DNA of 64,000 bases from Asanoa ferruginea (lineage in GTDB: Bacteria; Actinomycetota; Actinomycetes; Mycobacteriales; Micromonosporaceae), in NCBI RefSeq assembly GCF_003387075.1, contig NZ_QUMQ01000001.1:5456001-5520000 (forward strand), written 5' to 3'. Under the pieces are notes generated by a model. It was given only the letters and a program-made list of their open reading frames with translations, was not told the origin of the DNA and searched no databases. Positions 32,235 to 40,515 of the stretch are shown here, one piece after another (within the stretch, counting starts at the first letter, position 1; the number at the start of each line of letters is the position of its first letter). The position numbers were made by a program, and so were the translations under genes.

Positions 32235-34558
32235 GCGCTGGCCACCAGTCGCCAGCGGTTGTCGGTGGTGCCGTTGTCGGCGTCCTGCACGGCCTGCGCG
32301 CCCCAGGCCGTCGAGCCGCCCTGGATGCCGAGGAGCTTGCCGCTGTTGACGTTGCGGATGCGGTAGGTGCCGTCGCCGTTGTTCAGCAGTTGCCAGCGGT
32401 GGTCGGCGGTGCCGTTGTCGGCCCACTGGAGGACACGGGCGTTGTCCACGGTGGACATGTTCTCCACACCGAGGACCTTGCCGCTGTTGACGTTACGGAA
32501 GCGGACGGCGTCGCCGTCGGTCACGACGATCCAGTTGTGGTCGGCGGTGCCGCTGTCGCCCCACTGCACGGCGAGCCCGCCGTCGGCGGTCGACATGTTC
32601 TGGATGCCGAGGACCAGCCCGGTCCCGACGTTGACCAACCGGACGCTGCCCGCACCGCCGCCGGTGTTCCAGTAGACGGCGTAGTTGAAGCCCTGCGCGT
32701 CATGGAAGGGACCGAGACTCACGCTGGATCCGTTGGCGGTGGCGGTGAACGCCAGCGCGGTGGCGCTGGTTCGGGTGATCGACGAGGCGGTCAACGCCGG
32801 GGGAGCGGAGAGCGTCGCGCTGCCGTAGTTGCCACAGAGCACGACCGGGCCGTACCCGATGGCGACGATGTTGGGGTTGTCGTTCGCCGGCTGCGTGGTG
32901 ACCCGCATCGGCACGCGCACGGTGACGACGTCGCCGGCGGCCCAGGTCCGGGTGACGGTGGTATAGCTGCCCGGTGTCGTGCTGACGCTCTGGGTCGTGC
33001 CGTTCACGCTGATGGTGGCGCCGCTGGTCCATGCCGGGATCCGCACCCGGATGCTCCATGAGCCGCTCATCGCACCGGCCAGGGTGAGCGTGGTGGTGTC
33101 GCTGGCCGGGTAGCTCGTGCTCTGGGTCACCGTGATGCCGCGTTGCGACCACGTCAGCACCGACGGCACGAAGAGGTTAACGGTCAGCGTGGTGCCGTTG
33201 TAGAAGTAGATCGAGTCCGTCAGCTTGGTGTTGGTCTCGATACCGGTGCCCTGGCAGCACCAGAACGAGTTGTAGTCCGTGCTCCAGGTGCCGCCGCCCC
33301 ACGCGGGCCCGACGCCGCGGCGCCCGCCGGGTCGCAGCGGGGTGAAGTAGGTGATGTGGCCGTGGCTGTCGGCCGGGTTCTGCGCGCCAACCAGGTGGTT
33401 GAGCAGGGCGCGTTCGTAGAAGTCGAAGTAGGCGACCCGGTTCGGGTCCAGCAGCCAGAGCTCCCGGGTCAACTTCAGCATGTTGTACGTGTTGCAGTGC
33501 TCGCAGGTGTCGTTGGTGAGATAGCCGGCGATGGCGTTCGGCGCACGGAAATGCTCGGCCTGGCTGTTGCCGCCGATGGCGTAGGTGTGCGCGCCGACCG
33601 CGATGTTCCACGCGTTGCCGGCGATGTCGCGGTAGCGGGTCACGCCGGTCGCCTTGTATTCCCGGGCCGCGCCCACCCACTTGGGCACCTGGGTGTTGGC
33701 GTGCAGACCGGCGAGCTGGTCCGAGTTGGCGGCCAGCGGGTTGAACACGGCGGCGTGGTCGAACCGCTGTGCGGCGGTCAGCCAGCGTCCGTCGCCGGTC
33801 TGCTGGTAGAGGTCGGTCAGCACCTCGTTCATGCCGCCGAACTCGGTGCCCAGCATCGCCTGCATCTGGCTGGAGCTCAGCCGGGCGGTGCGGGTGTCGA
33901 CCCAGCCGGCCAGCGCGAGCAGCACCGAGCGGGCCTGGGTGTTGCCGGTGTGGCGCCAGACGTCGAGTAGGCCGGCCATGGTCTTGTGCACGCAGTAGTA
34001 GGGCACGTTGCCGTTGGCGAGCGTGCGTGCCTCGAGCGCGGTGAAGTCAGACTCGGGGAAGCCCGACAGGTAGCCGGAGGAGAACCCGGCGGCACCGTTG
34101 TTGGCCTGGCACTTGGCCAGCTCGGCGACCAGGTATGCGGCCTTGTCGCGGCAGGTGGTGTCGCCGAGTACGGCGTAGGCCTGCGCCCAAGCTGTGAGGA
34201 AGTGCCCCTGCATGTGGGTCCGGAAGGGGAACGACGGCGCGTCCCAGCCGCCGTTGGCCGCGGCGCCGTTGGTGGCGAGGCGATGGTTGGCGCGGAAGTT
34301 GTAGAGCAGCCGGTCGACGTCGACGAAGCGCAGATAGGTGAGCGTCCGGGTCTGGTTGTCGAGCAGGCGCCCGGTGGTCAGGCGCACCTGCCCGAGATCG
34401 AACGGATAGGCGGCGACACCGATGTCCGAACGGGCCGGTGGCACCAGCGTGGCCGCCGCCGGTTGTCCAGACGTCAACGCGGTGCCGGTCGCGGAGAGCA
34501 CCGCGGTGGCGGCGGTGGCCTGGAGCAGACCGCGGCGGGTGAGAGGCAGAGATGGCAC
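32231..34558 (-). CDS. Tat-exported GH127 beta-L-arabinofuranosidase with CBM13-like trefoil
   Basis: 775 residues from GTG 34558, five bases after ACGGAGG. An in-frame ATG at 34582 lies inside the operator and is unlikely. Tat-type signal LTRRGLLQ at about 4-11. The (alpha/alpha)6 GH127 domain has the zinc-thiolate site of the family: E353 and C355 in CEHCNTYN, and C434-C435 in FWCCQGTG, where the second of these is the nucleophile-associated pair in HypBA1. A beta-sandwich region follows (about 460-625), then a RICIN trefoil (about 635-775) with three LGIQ/LGVE repeats. First gene of a three-gene operon. Secreted GH127 would act on beta-linked arabinofuranose outside the cell. Confidence 0.9.
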   Translation of the reverse strand: MPSLPLTRRGLLQATAATAVLSATGTALTSGQPAAATLVPPARSDIGVAAYPFDLGQVRLTTGRLLDNQTRTLTYLRFVDVDRLLYNFRANHRLATNGAAANGGWDAPSFPFRTHMQGHFLTAWAQAYAVLGDTTCRDKAAYLVAELAKCQANNGAAGFSSGYLSGFPESDFTALEARTLANGNVPYYCVHKTMAGLLDVWRHTGNTQARSVLLALAGWVDTRTARLSSSQMQAMLGTEFGGMNEVLTDLYQQTGDGRWLTAAQRFDHAAVFNPLAANSDQLAGLHANTQVPKWVGAAREYKATGVTRYRDIAGNAWNIAVGAHTYAIGGNSQAEHFRAPNAIAGYLTNDTCEHCNTYNMLKLTRELWLLDPNRVAYFDFYERALLNHLVGAQNPADSHGHITYFTPLRPGGRRGVGPAWGGGTWSTDYNSFWCCQGTGIETNTKLTDSIYFYNGTTLTVNLFVPSVLTWSQRGITVTQSTSYPASDTTTLTLAGAMSGSWSIRVRIPAWTSGATISVNGTTQSVSTTPGSYTTVTRTWAAGDVVTVRVPMRVTTQPANDNPNIVAIGYGPVVLCGNYGSATLSAPPALTASSITRTSATALAFTATANGSSVSLGPFHDAQGFNYAVYWNTGGGAGSVRLVNVGTGLVLGIQNMSTADGGLAVQWGDSGTADHNWIVVTDGDAVRFRNVNSGKVLGVENMSTVDNARVLQWADNGTADHRWQLLNNGDGTYRIRNVNSGKLLGIQGGSTAWGAQAVQDADNGTTDNRWRLVASA

Positions 34559-34568
34559 GGAGACCTCC

Positions 34569-34584
34569 GTGTTAGCGCTCACAT
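34569..34584. promoter_or_regulatory. LacI-type operator GTGTTAGCGCTCACAT
   Basis: Read leftward: ATGTGAGCGCTAACAC, seven bases after the promoter block and 10 bases before the GH127 start. It belongs to the 15751/21012 set with one arm diverged. Confidence 0.55.
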
Positions 34585-34591
34585 CGAATGA

Positions 34592-34627
34592 CGCCGATGT
34601 TGCCAGATGGTTTCCGGGAGATTCAAG
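34592..34627 (-). promoter_or_regulatory. Shared glycosidase promoter block (GH127 operon)
   Basis: Read leftward: CTTGAATC, CCGGAAACC, TCTGGCAACATCGGCG. TTGAAT and CAACAT are 18 bases apart. GGAAAC, 16 bases, CGTC also fits an ECF-type promoter. Confidence 0.55.
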
Positions 34628-34662
34628 GGGTGCGCCCGCAGACCATTTGCCGAAGGCCCGCG

Positions 34663-34672
34663 TAACAGAAAA
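34663..34672. repeat. Recurring TAACAGAAA motif, copy 4
   Basis: Lies between the GH127 operon and the first tandem esterase gene. Its sequence orientation matches the rightward esterase. Confidence 0.35.
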
Positions 34673-34712
34673 GTCGGGACCGTCTCTGCGATGCGTCAGC
34701 CGGCAGCCGTAC

Positions 34713-34747
34713 TACTACGTTGTAAAGAACTTCTTTACAACGTCGTA
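34713..34747. promoter_or_regulatory. Twin LacI-type operators upstream of the first tandem esterase
   Basis: TACTACGTTGTA (34713-34724) and TACAACGTCGTA (34736-34747) are centred 23 bases apart. They sit inside an 11-bp-arm perfect palindrome (GTTGTAAAGAA, centre C, and its complement, 34719-34741). TTTACA (34734) with TAACGT (34757) at 17 bases is the likely promoter, so bound repressor would cover the -35. Confidence 0.65.
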
Positions 34748-34793
34748 AAGCGACAGTAACGTGGCGCGCACCGTCAGCCATCGGGAAGGGATA

Positions 34794-37037
34794 GTGAGAG
34801 TCTTGCAACTGCGTAGGCGCTTCCGAAGGGCTCTGAAACCGGTCGCGGCTGTCATGCTCGCCTCGGCGATGGCGCTGAGCATGTCGAGCGTGGCGCACGC
34901 CGAGGACGGGGTCGACCTGACTCCGGGCCCGCACGTCGTCGCGGATCCCAACTCGCCGACTGGCTACACGGGACATTTCGTGTATTACAACCCGACCGCA
35001 ACCAGTGTGCGGTTCGTCGGTGACATGCTGCTGCGCAACTGGGCGGATCCCACCGACACCACGGTCTACCAGCCCCAGCAGTACCGGCCGGGTCTGATGC
35101 GCGGTGCCGGCGCGTACGACGTGCAGATGACCAACGCCGGCGACGGCTACTGGGTCACCGACGTTCCCCTGGCGGCCGGCCCGAACCAGTACTGGTTCTA
35201 CGTCAACAACAACACGAGCCTGTGGGTGGCCGACCCGGCGAACTCGCCGATCTACCCACCGGACGGCCTGACCGGCACCGCCCGGCGCGCGTTCAACAGG
35301 GTCAACGTGCCCTACGACGCGGAGAAGCAGAACTACGCGCCGCTGGCGGAGCGGGTGATCGCGAACCCGCGGCCGGACACACCGAAGGGCACCTGGAGCT
35401 ACGTGCCCATCCAGATCGGCACGGCCACCCGCACGCTGGGCGTCTACCTCCCGCCGGGATATGACCCCAACCGCGCCGAGCCCTACAAGACGATCTACTT
35501 GCAACACGGCAGCGGTCAGGACCAGTCGGACTGGCTCAACATGGGCAGCGTGCCGGTCATCATGGACAACCTGATCGCCGACGGGCAGACCGAACCCGCG
35601 GTCATCGTGACGACGAACTCCCAGTACATGGGTTCTTCGCCGTACACGACCAACCTCGAGGGCATCATCATCCCGTTCGTGCAGAGCCACTACAACGTCT
35701 CGACGGACCGGATGGACAGGGCGTTCGCCGGCCTGTCGATGGGTGCGTCGATGACGATCAACATCATCAACAACAACCCACTGCGCTTCGGCTACTACGG
35801 CGTCTTCAGCTGGACCCCGCCGCCGCGCACGACCACCGCGAACATCAAGCAGGCCTACATCTACCTGGGCTGCGGTGCGTGGGACAACCTGAACCTCTGC
35901 GTGACGCAGGCCCAGCTCAACGCGCTCAACGGTCTGGTCAACTACAAGTTCGACAAGATCGCGGGTGGCCACGACTTCAACGCCTGGCCCCAGCTCTTCG
36001 CCAACTTCGCCAAGAACTACGTGTGGCAGCGGGGCGCGTTCGTCAACGGTGCCCCGGTGTTCGCGGCCGGTGGTGAGGCGCAGTCGGTCGACGCGAGCCA
36101 GGCGCTGTCGTTCGAGGTGGCGGCGACGGATCCCGACGGTGACGCGCTGACCTACTCGGCCAGCGGGCTGCCGGCCGGTGCGAGTTTCGACCCCGCGACG
36201 CGGCAGTTCTCGTGGACTCCTGGTTTCACGCAGGCCGGCACCTACACCGTCACCTTCGAGGCGAGCGACGGCACGAGGTCCTACAGCCTGTCGGCCACCA
36301 AGGACGTCACCATCACGGTCCGGGATGTGCCGGCGCCGGTGGCCCAGACGGCACCGTCCATCAGCGGCGCCGCCGAGGTGAACGGGGTCCTGACCGCCGA
36401 ACCCGGCACGTGGGACGTCGAGAACACCACGTTCGGCTACCAATGGTCGGCCGATGGCCAGGCGATCGCCGGTGCCACCAGTGCCAAGCTGGTGGTGACG
36501 CCGGGCCTGTCCGGCAAGGCGGTCACGGTCACCGTGACGGCGAGCGCCGCCGGTCGTCCGGACGGCAGCGCCACGTCCCAGCCGGTCGCCATCACGGCGG
36601 TCGCGGCCTGGAACTCGACGGCCGTCTACAACACCGGCGATCTGGTCATCTACCAGGGGAAGCTCTTCCAGGCCGGCTGGTGGACGCAGAACCAGGCGCC
36701 GGGCGACCCGTCCGGTTCGTGGGAGGAACTGGCCGTGACGGCGGACGGGTCCACGGCGTGGACGGCGTCGCGCACCTTCAACGCCGGTGACCAGGCCTAC
36801 TACGACGGCAAGCTCTACCGGGCACAGTGGTGGACCCGCAACCAGACCCCTGGGGACCCGAACGGGCCCTGGGCCGAGGTCGTGACGACGCCCGCCGGCG
36901 CGCCCAATTGGACCGCGACCACGATTTACCACGCCGGTGACAAGGTCACCTATCAAGGCCACGTCTACCAGGCGCAATGGTGGACACGAAAGGTGGCCCC
37001 CGGGGTCCAGAGTGGCCCCTGGAAGCTGATCTCGTAG
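34794..37037 (+). CDS. Secreted CE1-type esterase with Ig-like and three CBM5/12 modules
   Basis: 747 residues from GTG 34794 (GGGAAGGG upstream), chosen because it aligns with the paralogue start MIRVLQLRRR. Signal peptide about 1-37. An N-terminal beta-sandwich (about 40-150) precedes the alpha/beta hydrolase domain (about 175-420): nucleophile S315 in GLSMGAS, His in GGHDFNAW. A cadherin/Put-Ig-like repeat (DPDGDALTYSASGLPAG) and a second Ig-like domain (about 515-600) follow, then three CBM5/12 (ChtBD3-type) modules with YNTGDLVIYQGKLFQAGWWTQNQ signatures. The fold suits acetyl xylan or feruloyl esterase activity. CBM5/12 usually bind chitin or cellulose. Probably controlled by the LacI protein at 39106. 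Confidence 0.83.
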   Translation: MRVLQLRRRFRRALKPVAAVMLASAMALSMSSVAHAEDGVDLTPGPHVVADPNSPTGYTGHFVYYNPTATSVRFVGDMLLRNWADPTDTTVYQPQQYRPGLMRGAGAYDVQMTNAGDGYWVTDVPLAAGPNQYWFYVNNNTSLWVADPANSPIYPPDGLTGTARRAFNRVNVPYDAEKQNYAPLAERVIANPRPDTPKGTWSYVPIQIGTATRTLGVYLPPGYDPNRAEPYKTIYLQHGSGQDQSDWLNMGSVPVIMDNLIADGQTEPAVIVTTNSQYMGSSPYTTNLEGIIIPFVQSHYNVSTDRMDRAFAGLSMGASMTINIINNNPLRFGYYGVFSWTPPPRTTTANIKQAYIYLGCGAWDNLNLCVTQAQLNALNGLVNYKFDKIAGGHDFNAWPQLFANFAKNYVWQRGAFVNGAPVFAAGGEAQSVDASQALSFEVAATDPDGDALTYSASGLPAGASFDPATRQFSWTPGFTQAGTYTVTFEASDGTRSYSLSATKDVTITVRDVPAPVAQTAPSISGAAEVNGVLTAEPGTWDVENTTFGYQWSADGQAIAGATSAKLVVTPGLSGKAVTVTVTASAAGRPDGSATSQPVAITAVAAWNSTAVYNTGDLVIYQGKLFQAGWWTQNQAPGDPSGSWEELAVTADGSTAWTASRTFNAGDQAYYDGKLYRAQWWTRNQTPGDPNGPWAEVVTTPAGAPNWTATTIYHAGDKVTYQGHVYQAQWWTRKVAPGVQSGPWKLIS

Positions 37038-37057
37038 CCGTTCCATATCGAATGGGA

Positions 37058-37085
37058 GCCGGGGCCGATGTTATTCGGCCCCGGC
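37058..37085 (+). terminator. Terminator after the first tandem esterase
   Basis: An 11-bp stem GCCGGGGCCGA with a 6-base loop, 20 bases after the stop. Confidence 0.75.
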
Positions 37086-37112
37086 CAATTCGGCGTTCTC
37101 GAAAAACGCTTT

Positions 37113-37148
37113 ATCAACGTCGCGAAACGCCTTCTTTACAACGTCGTA
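37113..37148. promoter_or_regulatory. Twin LacI-type operators upstream of the second tandem esterase
   Basis: A degenerate copy (ATCAACGTCGCG, 37113-37124) and a good copy (TACAACGTCGTA, 37137-37148) are centred 24 bases apart, mirroring the first esterase. TTTACA (37135) and TAGCTT (37158) form the promoter. Confidence 0.6.
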
Positions 37149-37210
37149 AATCGACGATAGCTTTGGTCTCGAGCGCCACTCGGCGCTCACCGGCCGTTCA
37201 AGGAGGAACG

Positions 37211-39049
37211 TTGATACGCGTTCTGCAATTGCGGAGACGACCCGGAGGGGATTCGGGCAGTCGCGCCCTGGTCCGCAAGTCGGTCACGGCTGTCGCGCTC
37301 GCTTCAGCGATGGTGCTGAGCATGTCGAGCGTGGCGCACGCCGAGGACGGGGTGGACCTGACTCCGGGCCCGCATGTCATCGCGGACCCGAGCTCGCCGA
37401 CGGGTTACACAGGGCATTTCGTGTACTACAACCCGACCGCGACCAGTGTGCGGTTCGTCGGTGACATGCTGCTGCGCAACTGGGCGGACCCCACCGACAC
37501 CACGGTCTACCAGCCACAGCAATACCGCCCCGGCATGATGCGCGGTGGCGGCGGCTACGACGTGCCGATGACGAACGCGGGCGACGGTTACTGGGTGACC
37601 GACGTGCCCCTCGCCGCGGGCGCGAACCAGTATTGGTTCTATGTGGACAACAACACGAACCTGTGGGTGAGTGACCCGGCGAACTCGCCGATCTACGCAC
37701 CGGACGGCCTGACCGGCACCGCCCGGCGTGCGTTCAACAAGGTCTTCGTGCCCTACGACGCGGAGAAGCAGAACTTCGCGCCGCTGGCCGCGCGGCAGAT
37801 CGAGCTCCTCCGGCCGAACGCGCCGCACGGCACGTGGAGCTACGTGCCGATCCAGATCGGCACGACCACGCGGACGGTTGGCGTCTACGTCCCGCCCGGC
37901 TACGACCCGAACCGGGCCGAGCCCTACAAGACGATCTACATGCAGCACGGCGGCGGCCAGGACCAGTCCGACTGGATGAACATGGGCGACGTGCCGGTAA
38001 TCATGGACAACCTGCTCCAGGACGGCCTCACCGAGCCCGCGGTCGTCATCACCACGAACACCAACTACCTCGGCAGCTCCGCACAGGGTTACCCCAACCT
38101 GCGCGACGTCGTGATCCCGTTCGTCGAGAGCAACTACCACGTCTCGACGCAGGCGAAGGACCGGGCGTTCGCCGGCCTGTCGGCGGGCGCGGCGGTCACC
38201 TCCAACCTCATCAACTTCGACGCGACGAAGTTCGGCTACTACGGGGTGTGGAGCGGTGGCGTCGGCGTCCGCAACACCACGGCGAACCTCGGCGTGCCCT
38301 ACATCCTCTTCGGTGGCGGGGCATGGGACTTCGGGTTGCCCAACCCCAACCAGGTGGCCGCGCTGACCAACGCCAACGTGAAGAACGTCGTGGTCGCCGG
38401 TGCACACGACTTCAACACCTGGAACCAGCTGTTCACCACCTTCGCGCGCGACTACCTGTGGCAGCGGGGGGCGTTCGTCAACGGCGCACCGGCGTTCGCC
38501 ACCGGCGGTGAGTCGCAGTCGGTCGACGAGAACCGGACGCTGAAGTTCGCCGTCTCGGCGACGGATCCTGACGGTGACGCGCTGACCTACTCGGCCGACG
38601 GCCTACCGGCGGGTGCGACCTTCGACCCGGCGACGCGGCAGTTCTCGTGGACCCCGGGCTACAACCAGGCGGGCACCTACACGGTCACCTTCAAGGCCAG
38701 CGACGGCACGAAGTCATACAGCCTGTCGGGGACCAAGCAGGTGACGATCACCGTGCGGGACGTGCCGGCCTGGAGCTCGTCGACGGTCTACACCGAGGGC
38801 AACCAGGTGAGCTACCACGGTTCGACCTGGCTGGCCTCGTGGTGGACGCAGAACCAGACTCCGGGCGATCCCTACGGACCGTGGCAGGAGCTGCTGGTCG
38901 CCGGTGACGGCACCGCGATCTGGACGCCGACGCGCATCTTCGTGAGCGGGGATGTCGTCGTCTACCAGGGCAAGCGCTACGTGGCGCAGTGGTGGACCCG
39001 CAACCAGCGGCCCGAGACACCTTACGGACCTTGGCGGCTCGCGTCGTAA
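37211..39049 (+). CDS. Secreted CE1-type esterase with Ig-like and two CBM5/12 modules
   Basis: 612 residues from TTG 37211, seven bases after AAGGAGG, which decides the start. It is a close paralogue of the gene just upstream. Signal peptide about 1-45; hydrolase nucleophile S324 in GLSAGAA, His in GAHDFNTW. One Ig-like DPDGDALTYSADGLPAG repeat is followed directly by two CBM5/12 modules; the second Ig domain and one CBM of the paralogue are absent. The catalytic region has drifted most around the presumed substrate loops (WSGGVGVRNTTANLGVPYI against the paralogue's WTPPPRTTTANIKQAYI), so the two may differ in specificity. Same operator type upstream. Confidence 0.83.
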   Translation: MIRVLQLRRRPGGDSGSRALVRKSVTAVALASAMVLSMSSVAHAEDGVDLTPGPHVIADPSSPTGYTGHFVYYNPTATSVRFVGDMLLRNWADPTDTTVYQPQQYRPGMMRGGGGYDVPMTNAGDGYWVTDVPLAAGANQYWFYVDNNTNLWVSDPANSPIYAPDGLTGTARRAFNKVFVPYDAEKQNFAPLAARQIELLRPNAPHGTWSYVPIQIGTTTRTVGVYVPPGYDPNRAEPYKTIYMQHGGGQDQSDWMNMGDVPVIMDNLLQDGLTEPAVVITTNTNYLGSSAQGYPNLRDVVIPFVESNYHVSTQAKDRAFAGLSAGAAVTSNLINFDATKFGYYGVWSGGVGVRNTTANLGVPYILFGGGAWDFGLPNPNQVAALTNANVKNVVVAGAHDFNTWNQLFTTFARDYLWQRGAFVNGAPAFATGGESQSVDENRTLKFAVSATDPDGDALTYSADGLPAGATFDPATRQFSWTPGYNQAGTYTVTFKASDGTKSYSLSGTKQVTITVRDVPAWSSSTVYTEGNQVSYHGSTWLASWWTQNQTPGDPYGPWQELLVAGDGTAIWTPTRIFVSGDVVVYQGKRYVAQWWTRNQRPETPYGPWRLAS

Positions 39050-39063
39050 CCAACCCGTAAGGA

Positions 39064-39097
39064 GCCGGCCGCGTCACCGAGAGGTGGCGCGGCCGGT
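39064..39097. terminator. Bidirectional terminator
   Basis: A 15-bp stem (GCCGGCCGCGTCACC, two G-U pairs) with a 4-base loop lies between the convergent esterase and lacI genes. Confidence 0.7.
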
Positions 39098-39105
39098 CTG
39101 CTGAC

Positions 39106-40191
39106 CTACGAACCCTCCGCCGGTTCCGCCAGGACAGACGGGCTCACAGCCGACGCGATGCCGGGCTCCGGGTCCACGAATCCCGTGGACTCGCGCGCCG
39201 CGACCCGGAAGTCGGCCAGGATCTGCCGCGGCGGCGCCGGGTCGCCCTTCTCGTTGATCCGCTCGATCAACAGGTCGACGGCGACCTCCGCGATCTGGTC
39301 CCGGCCCGGGTCGACGCTCGACATCGACGGGACCGAGAAGCGGGCCTCGTCGATGTTGTCGAGCCCGATCACCGCGACGTCTTCCGGGACCCGGACTCCG
39401 GCCTGCCCCAGCGTGCGGAGGGCGCCCAGCCCGAGCGTGTCGTTGAACGTGAACACGGCGTCGAACTCGACACCGGCGGCCAGCAGGTCGCGCATCGCGG
39501 CGGCGCCGTTCTCGCGATGCCACGGTGCGGCGACCCGCACGAGCGCCGGGTCGTAGGGGATGCCGGCCGCGGCCAGGGCCTCCCGGTAGCCGCGTACGCG
39601 AAGGTTCGCCGACCGGATGTCGTCTTGATGGGTCGGGTGCGCGCCGATCACCGCGATGCGCCGGCGGCCGATCTCGAGCAGGTGCTCGGTGGCCGCGCGG
39701 GCCGAGCCCACGTTGTGCATGGTGACGTGGTCGGTGGGGCCGTCGAACATCCGCTCGCCGAGCAGCACCAGCGGGAACGGCACCTGGAGCAGCGCGATGT
39801 CGTCTTGCCCGAGCTGCTCGGGACTGAAGAGGAGCCCGTCGGTCAGCCGCAGCCGGTGCCCGGCCAGCACCGCGATCTCGCCTTCCCGCGTGGCTCCGGT
39901 CTGATCGACGAGCACCGCCACGTTGCGCCGCTCCGCCGCCCGGATGACGGCGTCGGCGAGCTCGGCGAAGTAGTTCTGCCGCAGCTCCGGGATCGCGAGC
40001 CCGATGACCCCGGTCTTGCCTGAACGCAGCCCGCGCGCCGAGAGGTTGGGCCGGTAGTCCAGCGCCGCGATCGCCGAGCGCACCCGTTCGCGGGTCGCAT
40101 CGCGCACGTATGGATAGTCGTTGATGACGTTGGAAACCGTCTTGACCGATACCCCGGCGACGCGCGCGACGTCGTGCATGGTGGCGGCCAT
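39106..40191 (-). CDS. LacI-family transcriptional repressor
   Basis: 361 residues from ATG 40191, behind GAGGGAG; an earlier ATG at 40206 overlaps that ribosome site. The helix-turn-helix with hinge helix is at about 4-55 (MHDVARVAGVSVKTVSNVIN...LSARGLRSGKTG). The periplasmic-binding-like effector domain (about 60-340) has FTFNDTLGLGALRTLGQAGVRVPEDVAVIGLDN. It is divergent from the ABC/GH51 operon. Its likely operators, TACAACGTTGTA variants, occur in pairs at that operon and at both tandem esterase genes. The effector is probably an arabino- or xylo-oligosaccharide or its monomer. Confidence 0.9.
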   Translation of the reverse strand: MAATMHDVARVAGVSVKTVSNVINDYPYVRDATRERVRSAIAALDYRPNLSARGLRSGKTGVIGLAIPELRQNYFAELADAVIRAAERRNVAVLVDQTGATREGEIAVLAGHRLRLTDGLLFSPEQLGQDDIALLQVPFPLVLLGERMFDGPTDHVTMHNVGSARAATEHLLEIGRRRIAVIGAHPTHQDDIRSANLRVRGYREALAAAGIPYDPALVRVAAPWHRENGAAAMRDLLAAGVEFDAVFTFNDTLGLGALRTLGQAGVRVPEDVAVIGLDNIDEARFSVPSMSSVDPGRDQIAEVAVDLLIERINEKGDPAPPRQILADFRVAARESTGFVDPEPGIASAVSPSVLAEPAEGS

Positions 40192-40340
40192 TGGAAACTC
40201 CCTCATCGCGCGGCGCCCGCAGGGACGCGGACTTGAAAAGAGTGTAGCGGCGTGTTGTCGGCCGGCGAGTTGGCCAGAAGCAAGTCCCTCTTGCCGGCGT
40301 CTATGCCTGCGACGGGTGCATTCGGCGGTGTCCCGCAGTC

Positions 40341-40369
40341 TTGACAGCGCGCGTGTGCTCCGCGATAGT
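40341..40369 (+). promoter_or_regulatory. Promoter of the ABC/GH51 operon
   Basis: A consensus TTGACA (40341-40346), 17 bases, then GATAGT (40364-40369). Transcription should start within the first operator. Confidence 0.65.
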
Positions 40370-40375
40370 CGCTCC

Positions 40376-40401
40376 TACAACGTTGGAAATACAACGTTGT
40401 G
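40376..40401. promoter_or_regulatory. Twin LacI operators at the ABC/GH51 promoter
   Basis: TACAACGTTGGA (40376-40387) and TACAACGTTGTG (40390-40401), centred 14 bases apart, lie immediately downstream of the -10. This is a classic repressor position. Confidence 0.7.
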
Positions 40402-40515
40402 AAACGCGTCCAGGACGCGGATCGGGTAAGCGAAGAAGTCCCCCTTCGCGGTTACCCCGGTCCGCGGATGCGCCTGCACTGACGATGACGTTCCGCATCC
40501 GAAAGGAATCGAACA

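Larger units (their letters stand above)
40192..40515. other. Divergent regulatory region between lacI and the ABC/GH51 operon
   Basis: It contains the rightward promoter and twin operators (40341-40401). Between 40210 and 40340 I see no clear element; no gene is present. Confidence 0.5.

Noticed and set aside
34559-34582. ATG 34582 as the GH127 start
   Set aside because: It lies inside the LacI-type palindrome and has no ribosome site; GTG 34558 has GGAGG five bases upstream and begins the Tat signal properly.
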